Of a stretch of 64,000 nt of DNA, positions 19,630 to 30,298 are shown piece by piece (position 1 is the first letter of the stretch; each line of letters begins with the position of its first letter). The notes under the pieces are model-generated. The model was not told the DNA's origin, ran no database searches, and saw nothing but the letters and a program-made list of their open reading frames with translations. Origin of the DNA: Platanthera guangdongensis (Eukaryota > Streptophyta > Magnoliopsida > Asparagales > Orchidaceae). The stretch spans positions 122,633,900 through 122,697,899 of the forward strand of contig CM077158.1 in the NCBI GenBank assembly GCA_039583875.1, given 5' to 3'. The position numbers were made by a program, and so were the translations under genes.

Positions 19630-21773
19630 TGTTGGGTACATTGGTCAAATGTACCTGATTTGAATAAGCCTCACCCAACTCAATGATATACATCATAATG
19701 TATTTGATGTATGTTTGAGTTATTTGTGCAGGTTAAGAAATCACTGGACTGAAGCAAAAAGTTTCTAAGTCCATGTGTCGACACCCAGAGGGAAAATGTC
19801 GACACTTGAGAAAGCTTGTGTCGACACCCAGACAAGCAGTGTCGACACTTGGAGTCATTGTGTCGACACCTGGGATGCAGAGTCGACACCAGTCAGAAAG
19901 TGTCGACACTTGGAACTGTGTTGACACTCAGTAAAGAAAAGTACAGACAGAAAGTGTCGACACAAGGAGCTGTGTCGACACCCAGTGAAGCTGTGTCTAC
20001 ACCAGAAAGTGTCGACACAAGGAGCTGTGTCGACACTCAGCAAAAGTCTACAGAGTCTAAGTACAAGTGTCGACACTCAACACAATGTGTCGACACTATG
20101 CAGAAGAGTCAGCATTTGAAGAATGTGTCGACACTCAGCACAAGTGTTAACACACTGCCAGAAGAATCAACACTTAAAGTAAGTGTCGACACCCAGCACA
20201 ATGTGTCAACACTTAGCTAAAGAGTCAACATTTGAAGTAAGTGTCGACACCCAGCACAATGTGTCGACACTCAGCTAAAGACTCAACACTTGAAGAAAGT
20301 GTCGACACAAGAAGCTGTGTCGACACTTAGCAAAGAATAGAAAGAACAACAGATTATTCTAAGTACAAGTGTCAACACTAAAGGAATGTATCGACACTCA
20401 GCTGAAGTCTCAACACAAGAAGATGTGTCGACACAAGGAGCTGTGTCGACACTCAGCAAGAATCAACATAAAAGACTATGTGTCGACACCAAGAAGCAGT
20501 GTCGACATTTGACAGATTCAACACAAGAAGTTGTGTCGACACAAAGGAGATGTGTCGACACATAGAAGAATTCAGCAAAAGATAGAAGAACAAGTACTTG
20601 TGTCGACACTCAATTTCAGTGTCGACACATGCAGAAGAATCTGTGTCGGGACATACAAAGAGTTGTGTCGACACCTTGTAGACTTGTGTCGACACTTACA
20701 ATTCATGTGTCGACACTTGGACTATAAGTGTCGACACTTAGAGACAGAAAGTCTCGACACTATCAGACAGATAGAGATTTTCAAGAAGTGACCGGTTGAC
20801 ATGACAGCTGCCGATCCAGCCGGTCTACAGCAACTGTCAGAGATGTCAGAAGTCAGTTATGAACCGGACCAGCCGGTTACTATGAAGAAAGCCTATAAAT
20901 AGGCACCCACAATTTACAGAAGTGGTTGTTGTAGTAGAAGTGAGAATAATCAAAGTAATTGTTCAGATTATTCAAGTAATCTGTAAAGTGGTACACAGAG
21001 AATAAACACAAGAAGATCTTGCAGATCTAAGAAGTTGGAGAGAGAGGGCTCCTTCCAAGTAATCAGCCTCAGGAACTTGGCTGAGAAGAAGGATTCAGAT
21101 TCAGTTCTGGGACTTAAGTGGCAGAGGTCAAGGAACAACTGCAGAGGATTCAGCCTTATTGAGTTCTACTCAAGAAGCTTTGAAGAAAGCTAAGTCAGGG
21201 TGAATCCAGCTGAGTTCTTCCAAGAACTCATCAAGAATCTCTCAACTCCCCTCCTGTAATTCTGAGTTGTAGAGTCATTATCTGTATTATATTTGTAACT
21301 TGTAAGATCCATTGGATCTGAGTTATTGTAAGCCTATATTTATAAAGGCTGAGGGTAGGGCTTGTTAGCCTGAGTGTAGGAGATATAGATCTCTGAGTGT
21401 AGGCCTTGGTTGGCTGAGTGTAGGCCTTGATTGGCTGAGTGTAGGCTTTGGGATAAAGCTGAGTGTAAGGCTTTGGGCCTGAGGTAAGAACCAATTTGGG
21501 TCTGAGACAGTGGAGAAGTTTGGCCGAGTCTAGTTCCCTGCTAGATAGGCGAAGGGGGAAAGTGGATGTACCCAAAGATTGGGGAACCACTATAAATCAT
21601 TATGTCTGCTGTGCTGTGGTTGTGGATTTGTTGTGTATGTGTTGTATTGTTGTGTAAAAGCTAGTTAGAAATCTGTGATATAACTGATTGCTGCCAACAA
21701 AGTTAAAAAGGATTAGGTCACCTATTCACCCCCCCCCCCCCCCCCTCTAGGTGTTTAGGTACCATATCTTTCA
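19630..21773 (+). repeat. Copia1 3' LTR
   Basis: A 2,144-bp LTR matching 8501-10640. Differences are mostly single substitutions, several falling on the CG of the palindrome core (GTGTTGACAC at about 19917, GTGTCAACAC at about 20204, GTATCGACAC at about 20387). The palindrome array is at about 19775-20765 and the TATA box at about 20893. Confidence 0.96.
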
Positions 21774-22726
21774 TACTTTTATTCAGCTTCAGCACCAGTT
21801 GCACCGCCAAAGCCGGCTAAGCAGTGCCTTTTTTGTCGAAGCTGGGATCATGCATTGAAGGATTGCACCACGTACCTAGCTGAGCTAGCGGTGGATGACG
21901 AGCCGGATTTTCGGATTGTCTCCACTTCAACCTTAGGCAGCATCCCTTCTGTATCGGGGTATGTACCATTGCCATCTCTATGTTATGGAGAAGACATCCT
22001 AGGTATGTGCACCGCTACATGTGCTTATCCCCATTCCGACACTGCTATTTATACTCCTGAAGTGCATACTTCACCTAGCATAGAATCTTTTAGTTGTGAA
22101 GAGCCAGCGCTCAACGTCCTACTGAGCTTCGTGCCTTCACCTTCTTCTTTGCATAGCATTCTTTCTTCTTCTGACAGTGTTGTTGAGATTGAATCGCAGG
22201 TGGAAATTATCATTTCCCGCGTTCTATTAGATCCAGTCGAGGAGGATGACTCCGTGGCAGAGGTTGCAACCTCCACTCCATGTGAGGATGCCCGAGGCAT
22301 GGGCGAGGCAGATGCAGCTTCAGAACAATTCTGCACTAGCTTAGACAGCTGTTTGGAAGCATCCACAATTCCGCCGATGGGGATGACTCCGGGATCATCC
22401 CCAAGATCGAGGTCCATTTATGTTATTCTTCTAGTTTATTTCTTGACCCTGCTCTCGTGTCTACTTCCATGCAGGACCACATTGTGGAATTGGTCCAATC
22501 AGTACAAGGGCCTGTAATGCGGCCTCGGACTTATTGTAACCAGATGCAGATGGAGTTGGAGCCGATGAGCTTCCTAAGTGACTTTCTGCCCATGCCTGAA
22601 ACTTCCGATAGGTATACGTATACTGGTATTGGGGCTTATGTTCTATCTCCATTCCGGCACCCGCTACCGCAGCATGACCATGAACCTCTGCCAGAGCATT
22701 TCCAGTTTCATTCGCCCATCAGTTAG
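21774..22726 (+). pseudogene. Athila B zinc-knuckle ORF, 3' part
   Basis: After the TSD the frame interrupted at 8500 resumes in phase and soon gives a second CX2CX4HX4C knuckle (CLFCRSWDHALKDC). A Ser/Asp/Glu-rich, low-complexity region follows. The frame shifts near 22390: the original frame becomes hydrophobic and stops at 22517, while the +2 frame gives a more plausible continuation (MQDHIVELVQSVQGPVM...) to 22726. The two knuckles suggest a nucleic-acid-binding gag-like or accessory protein; no capsid domain is recognised. Confidence 0.6.
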
Positions 22727-22925
22727 TAGATGCTCAGATTTTGAATAAGTCATGTTGGGAGACAATAAACCCAACAGTTATCTAGGATAGTGTTTCTTTT
22801 GTTACATTTTTGTTTGTATTTCATTATTTGGGTGTGGTAGCCCAGCTGTGTGTTGAGATCTCTGTTGCACCACGTGGTCAGCAGTGTGAAATAGACTGAA
22901 AACTTAGGCGTGTGAAAAATTTCAC

Positions 22926-22984
22926 TGCGCACGACCACTGGTCGTGCGCACTACTTATAATGGCACGACCACTGGTCGTGCGCA
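22926..22984 (+). repeat. Internal Athila palindromes upstream of ORF-1-like gene
   Basis: Two copies of CACGACCA-C-TGGTCGTG lie 36 bases apart, about 180-240 bases before the ATG at 23164. They match the U3 palindromes exactly in the core. A TATAAT-like stretch (CTTATAATGG) lies between them. The spacing and position parallel the internal array of Copia1. Confidence 0.88.
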
Positions 22985-23163
22985 TGCCCGGTTTCTTTTT
23001 ATTTCCAGCCACTGTCCACTGTGTGTGCGCCCTAATCTCCCGCTTGGTCCGCTGCGCTTGCGTTGTCCGCGCTCATCCTCTTCCGATTCCTCTCCGGTGG
23101 TTCGGCTCTCTCTCCTCCGGTAGGATCCCTCATCTTCATCTCTCTCTTCCTCAGTTTGCTGTA

Positions 23164-24078
23164 ATGGAACCTAGACGCCGCCCTATAGTAAAGGCCTATC
23201 AACGATCCGGTCGTGCTTCAGCAAGCCCTGCGCAGATTTTGGGAAGAATGGGAACCTTTGCTAAGGCAGAGCATACTCAACGCTATAATTCCTTGAAGGA
23301 CAAGCCATTCCTCTCTCAGCGGATTGTTGACTGCAACGAGCTGCGTTCCATTGGGGATGACGGTGCATTAGCAGCGGCCGTGCTCATTCTCTACTCTTTT
23401 GATTTTTGGAGCAAGTTATTCGAGTGCGACGAGCTTGGCTTCCGAGAATTGTCATTGGAATTCCTTTCCACATTCACTTGGGATACAATGGAGGACAACC
23501 ACTATCTCCCCACTTGTTCCTTTCGGATGATGGGAAATGTCTTCACTGTCACACTGCCCGAGCTTGCCATTCATGCTGGCGTCTATTCCGAGGCAGAGGC
23601 ATCCCAGATTAATTTCCCCGCATTGTGCATTGATTTTCCAGAGGGTGTGACTCCGCGGTCCGCTTGGCATTCTCTGACCGGAGGGCACGAGGAGTACATA
23701 GCCCGCCGTGCCAAGTCAACAAAGATTGTCTCCCCCGCTCTCAGGTTTATGCAGTATTTGCTTAGTCATTCACTCACCGCTAGGGCCCTGAGCAAGAATG
23801 TTGTGGGGTGGCAGGATTTGATCTCCTTATTTAGCATGCAGCAGCAGTACCCCCTCCATTTGGGGTATATGCTGGCCTATTTCTTCCACCACCAGGCCAC
23901 TTATGGTCTCGCGGGCGCGATCGGGGGTGCTTACTACATTACCCGCATTGCCAAAAGTTTGGGAGTTTGGAGCCAACTACCTCCGATGGTGCAGGTCACT
24001 GCCCCATCCATGATCTCCAGGGCCAACCTGGTGAGTTTCCATTTTCTACGTGTGGTAGGGAGAAAAGGTGGCCGGTAG
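23164..24078 (+). CDS. Athila ORF-1-like protein
   Basis: The ATG at 23164 (MEPRRRPIVKAYQRSG) is chosen because residues upstream of it come from the palindromes and a leader-like region. About 305 residues show no disruption. The sequence (LGFRELSLEFLSTFTWD; FRMMGNVFTVTLPELAIHAGVY; HYLPTCS) is recognised as the plant Athila ORF-1 family (PF03078-like), whose function is unknown. It lies 3' in the element, where full-length Athilas have an env-like ORF. A basic start could help nuclear entry. The frame ends at TAG 24076-24078 and continues in phase afterwards. Confidence 0.8.
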   Translation: MEPRRRPIVKAYQRSGRASASPAQILGRMGTFAKAEHTQRYNSLKDKPFLSQRIVDCNELRSIGDDGALAAAVLILYSFDFWSKLFECDELGFRELSLEFLSTFTWDTMEDNHYLPTCSFRMMGNVFTVTLPELAIHAGVYSEAEASQINFPALCIDFPEGVTPRSAWHSLTGGHEEYIARRAKSTKIVSPALRFMQYLLSHSLTARALSKNVVGWQDLISLFSMQQQYPLHLGYMLAYFFHHQATYGLAGAIGGAYYITRIAKSLGVWSQLPPMVQVTAPSMISRANLVSFHFLRVVGRKGGR

Positions 24079-24462
24079 TTTATTGTCTGCATGCCTGGTG
24101 ATGCGCCTGCGGGTAGAGATGAAGGGGAAGATGAAGGAGAGCCAGGTGAATCTTCCGCTATGGGTAGGCGGAGTGCAGGAGTGCCACCGCAGCAGAGTCA
24201 ACAATAACTGAGACCCCCCATAAAGCATGAGGGGCAATCTAGCCGCCAGTTCAGCTCAGCTCAAGAGAGGGGAGTCCCGTATTTATCCGAGCGCCTTGCT
24301 GATCTGGAAGCTTCCCAGTTTTGGATGCAAGATTTTATTTATCAGAAAGCAGTGCGAGGCGGGATGAACATTCAACCACCGCCCACTCGTGTCGCCCCAT
24401 CAGCACCTGGTCCACGTCCGTCGCCCATCGAGATTCACGACAGTGATAGTGAGGGGGAGTGA
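24079..24462 (+). pseudogene. Athila ORF-1-like C-terminal extension
   Basis: In phase with the preceding gene past its TAG. It has an acidic Gly/Glu-rich stretch (GRDEGEDEGEPGESS), a TAA at about 24205, a helical stretch (ERLADLEASQFWMQDFIYQ) and a Pro-rich end (IEIHDSDSEGE) closing at TGA 24460-24462. Composition and phase suggest it is the original C-terminus. A GTGAGT at 24031 could be a splice donor and a TAG at about 24117 an acceptor, which would bypass the first stop; this is weak. Confidence 0.5.
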
Positions 24463-26377
24463 GTGGAGCTCACCACAGAGCTAGTCTACCACGCCTTCTG
24501 TTTCTTTTCTTTTGTTTATATTTTCTGAGCAAGACAACTACTATATTTTTGTGAGCGCCCATCTGGGAGCCGACTATTGTTTTTCTTTTTTTTATGTATC
24601 GAACTCTCTATTTGAACTGCTAATACATGTATTTGGTCCACCTTAAGGACGGTAAACAAAAGGGCTTTCGGGAGACAACCCAAGTTGGACCGTTTAGTCC
24701 TATGCTGTGTTTTGAGTTCTGTTTATTTCTTCATATATATATATATATGTGTCCATATTTTGTTTGGTCGGCATCCTTTAATCGCAGGTGCAGGAATATT
24801 TGAGGCGCGGCAACTTGGCCACACTTGGACATCTCATTGCACGACTGGTATGCTCAATTTTTAGCATAGGTACTTCCTACCCTAGCTATTTATCCTATTT
24901 GGAATGCTTATTTTTACTCGTTGTCAACTTTAAGTCTGGGGGGGGGGAGTATGCCTGTGGTCACTACACCACACTTTCTGTTGCATTCCAGTTTCTTGTT
25001 TACTTATTTCTTGCTTTATGTTGCACAAATTGAATCACCCACACGAGTGCGCTCTTACCCACGCGCACAACCCGAGTTAAATTTATTGCTTTTGTGTAAA
25101 CTTTAAAATAGTGGTACTGTCTTAGTATTTCAGGATTGAGTAGTTCGAAACTCATGCAGTGCTCCTAATCGAATACTCATGCTTGTGTAGAGTTTGGATA
25201 GAACTAATTTTTCTTTATGCTCGTAGATTTATTATTTTCTGCACACGTAAATATTGTTTGTACTGCTAAAAATCTGAATCTGGGATGATCGAACGATAGT
25301 GTAGGAATGTGTGTAGCCGTCACTAGACTCGTATTGCTCGAGTTGGGGGGAAGGATCATCTTTCTCGGTTGCTAAGAACTTGCCCTAAGCTACTCTCGAA
25401 GCATTGGTGCACGGTTAGTTAAGCGTGAGCATGACGTAGGCCTTCATTTTGGCTAGTTTGAGCCTTGTTTAGCCATTCCTACCTGTTAACCATTGCATGC
25501 CAAATTTGTGCCTACCCTTCCTTTGATCCAGCTCCACTCACTTTCACCAAGGCCTAAAGCTAAACCCACCTTCGCAATCAAATGCTTGAGCTGATTTGTA
25601 TTTACTGTTTTGCCGAGGTTGTGATAAGTGGACATTGTTTTGGGGGTGCTGATTTTATTCCCGTTTTGATTGCTCCGTTTGGGGATTGCTAGCGTAGAAA
25701 AGAAAACAACAATTTACGAAAATAAAAAGTTGATTCGCGCAAAAGAAAAAAAATTATATGAAAGAATTGGTTTGAGATTTCGATCCCCATCCTATTTATT
25801 GAATTTGGTCAGGTTCAGCCGTGTTCACACCCGGATTTCAAGCTAATTCTGGGGGTGTGTGCCCCATTCATTTCTAAGTGGCTGTTTTGGTTTGGGTTGT
25901 TTTTGCTCGCTTTGGTTGCATAGAGCCTTCATGTTTATCTTTGACTACCAAGCCGTCACCTAAGCCCCATTTCCTCCTACAAGTCCTACTGATTCACGCT
26001 TGAGTCTAACCCGCGCCGTGGAGAGAGTGTGAACGTGCAAGCGTATGGTCCCCGACATTGGTGGATTCCTTTGGAGGTGATCCTGAGTCCCGAACTTTGG
26101 CAATGCTCACCTTAGTGGCCTGCCTACTTTCTTCCTGCACATGATCGCAAGATTCTCCAGAATTTTAATTTTGAGCAATTACAATATTTATTTACGTATG
26201 TCGAATAGTTTAAACTATGTTATATATTTAAAAAGTTTTTCTATTATATCTTCTATACCCATGATATATTTGATTTCTTGTCTTACTTCTTTTTGAAATT
26301 TCTGAGCCAGTTAGCTATCTTCGAGTCCACGGAGTAATGATTTGCTCGGGACGTGCAAATGGTTAAGTCTGGGGGTG
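24463..26377 (+). other. Athila B 3' non-coding region with repeated PPT-like tracts
   Basis: About 1.9 kb without a supported gene, as is usual in Athila elements. Three G-rich tracts resemble one another: AAGTCTGGGGGGGGGAG (about 24932), TTCTGGGGGTGTG (about 25847) and AAGTCTGGGGGTG (26365-26377). The last abuts the 3' LTR and is the functional polypurine tract; the others may be additional plus-strand primers or relics. A TA microsatellite lies at about 24735. Confidence 0.7.
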
Positions 26378-27815
26378 TGATGAGTCCACATTTTACACTG
26401 ATTTTTGGACTCATCTGGGCCAGTTGTATCGTCTTAGCACTACACTTGAGAGCCTTTATTGCTTATTTGTGCTTATGTAACTATTTCACGATTAAGTGCA
26501 CTGTAGGACCACTTATGTGTGCTTTCTGTGTTTCTATTTTGTTGTTATTCTTTAGCCCTATCTCGGGGATGTGGTGTGCATGTTCTGGTGACCTATCTAC
26601 CCCTTCTGCTGGTACATTGGTCGTGTGCGTGCTCCGGAACTGCTCGGGAGACTCCGATGATGCAGTAATACTGCGCACGACCACTGGGCTTACTGCGCAC
26701 GACCACTGGTCGTGCACCCCTGATCGTGCTCATTACACCCACTTTTTCTTAATCCTGTCTCGGTAATCGCACGAGCACTGGTCGTAGTGCGCACGACCAC
26801 TGGTCGTGCGCCACTGCTCGTGCGCATATATGATGATGCTTCTTGTCCAGGTTGCAGGTTTATTTGGAAAAGCCGCACGATCATCGACCTACAGTGCGCA
26901 CGACCACTGGTCGTGCGCCACTGATCGTGCGCACTGCTTCTGCTTCCTCCGTATTTAAGTCCCTGCTCTGCATTTTAGGTCAACGCCTGTCATTTTCTGC
27001 GATCGGAGAGTGCGCGGGAATCGCCATTTCACCTCTCCAGCTGCTTCATCACTTCCACCTTCGTCGGGAAGCCATTGCCAACCACTTCGAAGCTTTTCAC
27101 TCTCCGGCGAAGCCCTCGGCCATTGATGACTTCAACTCCAAGCTTTCCTGCGGAGTTGGTGAAGTAGATAACCTAGAGAACGGACTTAAAGGCCTTCGAG
27201 GTGACAGCTCGTTGGTACCGGAAGCCTCCTTGGACTGAGCCCGGAAGCGGACTGACAACTCGCTACTCCGGCCACGATCCGCGGTGGATCTTCAATCTCT
27301 TTTGGTTTACTCCTCTTCCCCTTCCTCTGTGTTATGAATGTTTTTAGCAGTGTAATGAACAGTTCCATCCCTGAACATCAAGTTTATTTTATAGTTATTG
27401 GAATGTTAGTATCTTCTTATGCTTGTGAGTTTTGTCTGTGAATGCGCCTCGCTCACCCCACATCCACTTCATTCCCGTGTCTTGTCTGATTGCAATCCAC
27501 ACAAGAACACTGCAATCCATTAGCTTCCCTTCCACTTGCCCAACTGAAGTTTGGCATCGCGGCCGACAAACCCACTTCACCTTGCGAAGCGGTGCCTTCG
27601 ACCCGCATAGCTTTTACTATTTCAGTAGATCAAACATCGACAATCTCCCTAGTCCGCTATTTCCTTTTTGTTCTATTTATAACTCTCATAACAATATTCT
27701 CGGTACTGTTGCTGTTCTACGCTAATTGCATTCCTCAAGAGACCGACACTCGGGGATTTATTCCCAAAACTTTATTACTTGTGCGACCGGTGTGCTTGCC
27801 GAATTACACGCATCA
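26378..27815 (+). repeat. Element B 3' LTR
   Basis: A 1,438-bp LTR matching 6708-8149, with the palindrome array at about 26673-26935 and the TATA-like box at about 26950. It ends CGCATCA at 27815, followed by the TSD CTTCT and then the element A integrase. Confidence 0.95.
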
Positions 27816-27820
27816 CTTCT

Positions 27821-28517
27821 CCACGCTGTCCTCCTTCCGATTTGGGATGAAGTGGGCCACCTTGGTTAAGCGATCGACGATCACCCAAAGAGCATCATTA
27901 CCCTGCTGCGATCTAGGCAGACCATGTACAAAATCCATGGAGATGTCATCAAATTTCCACTCAGGGATTGGAAGGGGCTTCAGGAACCCGCCCGGCTTCT
28001 GACATTCGGCCTTCACCAAGGCACAAGTTTGGCAACGATTCACATACAAAGCTACATCCCGCTTCAGCCTCGGCCACCAAAAGGATTTCTTCATATCCAA
28101 GTACATCTTTGTACTGCCCGGGTGAATTGAGTACTTTGTGAAGTGAGCCTCAAACAACAACTCCTCACGGAGTATGCCGAACTGCGGTATACAAACCCTT
28201 CCATCCTTCCTCAGAATCCTATCAATCATCTCCCAGGTGCTGCTCTCGCCCTTTTGAGCCTCCAACACATATGGTTGAAACTCCACATCCAACCGAGTCG
28301 CTTCCCGAATGCGATCGGACAAGTCGTTCTGTATTTCAATCCAGTTCAACCGAGCCACGCTGGACTCGCCTCTCGCCACACATTCCAAACCAAGGGACTC
28401 CCATTCCCGTACCAACCGCTCATCATGAGCTTCAATCCAATTCCATTGCCCCGAGTACTTTCTACTCAAGACATCCGCCACCACGTTGGCTTTACCTGGC
28501 GTATACTGAATCGCCAC
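27821..28517 (-). pseudogene. Element A RNase H end and integrase N-terminal half
   Basis: Minus-strand sequence continuing the A polyprotein: the end of RNase H (QYTPGKANVVADVLSRK), the integrase H2C2 zinc-binding region (ending [11 protein letters not shown]) and the first catalytic Asp region ([30 protein letters not shown]). It is interrupted by the Athila TSD; the rest of the integrase is at 5793-6707. Confidence 0.92.
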
Positions 28518-28778
28518 CTCGTAGTCTCCAAGAAACTAAACCCACCTACGTTGTCGCATGTTCAAGTCCTTTTGATCCAAGAGATACTTCAGGCTTTTAT
28601 GATCCGTGAAGATCTCCACCTTTGCACCATACACATAATGTCGCCAATTTTTCAACGCAAAAATTACTGCCGCAAACTCCAAGTCATGGACGGGGTAATT
28701 CCTCTCATGAGGCTTCAGCTGTCTAGACCCAAAAGCTATCACCTTGCATGTTGCACCAAAACGCAACCCAAACCGCAT
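28518..28778 (-). pseudogene. Element A RNase H (broken)
   Basis: Gypsy RNase H sequence ([28 protein letters not shown]...[22 protein letters not shown]). A one-base deletion near 28742 separates it from RT, and a TAG at 28534-28536 follows RRWV where relatives have Glu. Confidence 0.9.
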
Positions 28779-29623
28779 CCTGATGCGTCACTGAAGATCT
28801 GAAATCCCTCGGTCCCTTGCGGTAGACTTAGGATTGGATCCATCATCATTCTCTCCTTCAGTGCCTCAAATGCTTGACTGCACTCTTGAGTCCACACAAA
28901 CTTATGATCTTTACGAGTGAGTGAGGTGAGGGGTAGAGCTATCCACGAAAAGTTCTCCACGAATCTAATATAATATCCGGCTAGTCCAAGAAAACTTTGG
29001 ACTTTCGCCACGGTCCTCAAGACTGGCCAATCTCTGATGGCTTCCACTTTTGTTGGATCCACTGTCAACCCATCCCCACTAATCACGTGGCCCAAAAATG
29101 CCACCTTCTCTATCCAGAACTCGCACTTTGAGAACTTTGCATACAATTGATTCTCCCTCAACACTTGCAAGACCACTCTCAAGTGGGTCTCATGCTCCAC
29201 TTCCGATTTGGAATACACCAAGATGACATCGATGAAGACAACCACAAAAGATTCCAAGTATTCCCGAAATACTCGGTTCATAAGGTCCATGAACACAGAT
29301 GGCGCGTTCGTCAACCCGAACGGCATCACCGTAAACTCAAAGTGTCCGTACCTCGTACCAAAAGCAGTCTTGGGTATGTCCTCATCCCGAATTCGCAACT
29401 GATAATAGCCTGACTTAAAGTCCAATTTTGAGTACACAACCGACCCCACCAACTGGTCGAACAAGTCGTCTATCCGAGGAATCAGATACTTATTCTTAAC
29501 GGTCAGTTTATTAAGCTCTCGGTAGTCTATGCACAGGCACATACTACCATCTTTGTTCTTTACAAACAATATCGGTGCGCTCCACGGCGAAGAACTTGGT
29601 CTGATATACCCTTGCTCCAACAA
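28739..29623 (-). pseudogene. Element A reverse transcriptase with altered catalytic box
   Basis: A 294-residue RT domain: [55 protein letters not shown] and [10 protein letters not shown] are all recognisable. The catalytic box reads FIDVILVYS instead of FIDDILVYS, so one of the two metal-binding Asp residues is Val and the enzyme would be inactive. A TAA near 29628 separates it from the protease in the same frame. Confidence 0.93.
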
Positions 29624-29629
29624 TTCCTG

Positions 29630-30292
29630 TTACTGTACTTTGAGTTCCGCCAACTCTTTTGGTGCCATCCTAAACGGAGGACGTGACACTGACCTAGCCT
29701 CCGGCACTAATTCGATCGAGAAATCGATCTCCCGCCGAGGAGGTGCTCCAGGAAGTTCATCCGGAAACACATCCTTGAACCCTGCCACTACAGGGACTTC
29801 CTCAATAGATAGGTGAGAGAGACGAACCTCCAATAACGCTACAAGAGCTACACCACCCTGGTTAACTGCCCATATCAACTGCATGGCCGAAATCAAGGAA
29901 TAGGCCACTCCACAAAGGCCCTCAAATTTGACTTCCGCCTGCCCTTTGCTCTTTAGGATCACTACCTTAGATAGGCAATCAATACTGGCGCGCTGCTCTG
30001 CAAGCCAGTCCATGCCCAAAATGACATCGAACTCAACCAATGGTAAAATCGCTGCTACCAAAATGTAGTCAACTCCGTCCAGCTCGCAACAAATGCGCCC
30101 TTTGGCCCCGGTGGTCATGGATGACCCATTAGGCATGCGCACCTTCAACTCCACGTACGTCGAGAAAGACTCAACTCCTATTCTCCGGATGAAGCTCTCC
30201 GCAATAAAGGAGTGCGATGCTCCCGTATCGAACAATACCGTAGCGGGATATCCAGAAACTAATACGAAGCCTACAACATAGACATCACACAT
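29630..30292 (-). pseudogene. Element A aspartic protease
   Basis: A 220-residue frame with the retroviral-type protease motif FDTGASHSF near the N-terminus, the PLVEFDVILGMDWL flap/core region and the linker to RT (DVFPDELPGAPPRREIDFSIEL). It is in phase with gag upstream (stop TAG at 30299-30301) and RT downstream, so in an intact element all would be one polyprotein. Confidence 0.92.
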
Positions 30293-30298
30293 AAAAGT

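Larger units (their letters stand above)
8501..21773 (+). mobile_element. Copia1: SIRE/Maximus-like Ty1/copia element with a third ORF
   Basis: A 13.27-kb element with LTRs 8501-10640 and 19630-21773 (TGTTGGGTAC...ATATCTTTCA) and TSD TACTT at 8496-8500 and 21774-21778. The primer site matches initiator tRNA-Met. The coding order gag, protease, integrase, RT, RNase H is that of copia, followed by a long third ORF in the env-like position of SIRE-type elements. I count roughly 28 substitutions between the LTRs by eye (about 1.3%), so it is fairly young. Several stops and frameshifts probably make this copy inactive. Confidence 0.95.
6708..27815 (+). mobile_element. Element B: non-autonomous Athila-type LTR retrotransposon
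   Basis: LTRs lie at 6708-8149 and 26378-27815 (TGATGAGTCC...ACGCATCA), with TSD CTTCT at 6703-6707 and 27816-27820. The primer site matches tRNA-Asp, typical of Athila/Tat elements. Without Copia1 and its TSD it measures about 7.8 kb. I find no protease, RT, RNase H or integrase. It carries only a zinc-knuckle ORF (split by Copia1) and an Athila ORF-1-like gene, then a long non-coding 3' region. It must have relied on enzymes from a relative. Confidence 0.93.

Noticed and set aside
22912..23163. N-terminal extension of the Athila ORF-1-like frame
   Set aside because: It translates the palindromes and a leader; the family-like sequence starts at the ATG at 23164.
24031..24117. Short intron joining the Athila ORF-1-like gene to its C-terminal extension
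   Set aside because: The donor GTGAGT is good, but the acceptor is weak and the intron would be near the minimum plant size. A nonsense mutation is a simpler explanation.
29147..29816. Plus-strand open frames opposite element A RT and protease
   Set aside because: Antisense shadows of the conserved minus-strand pol domains.
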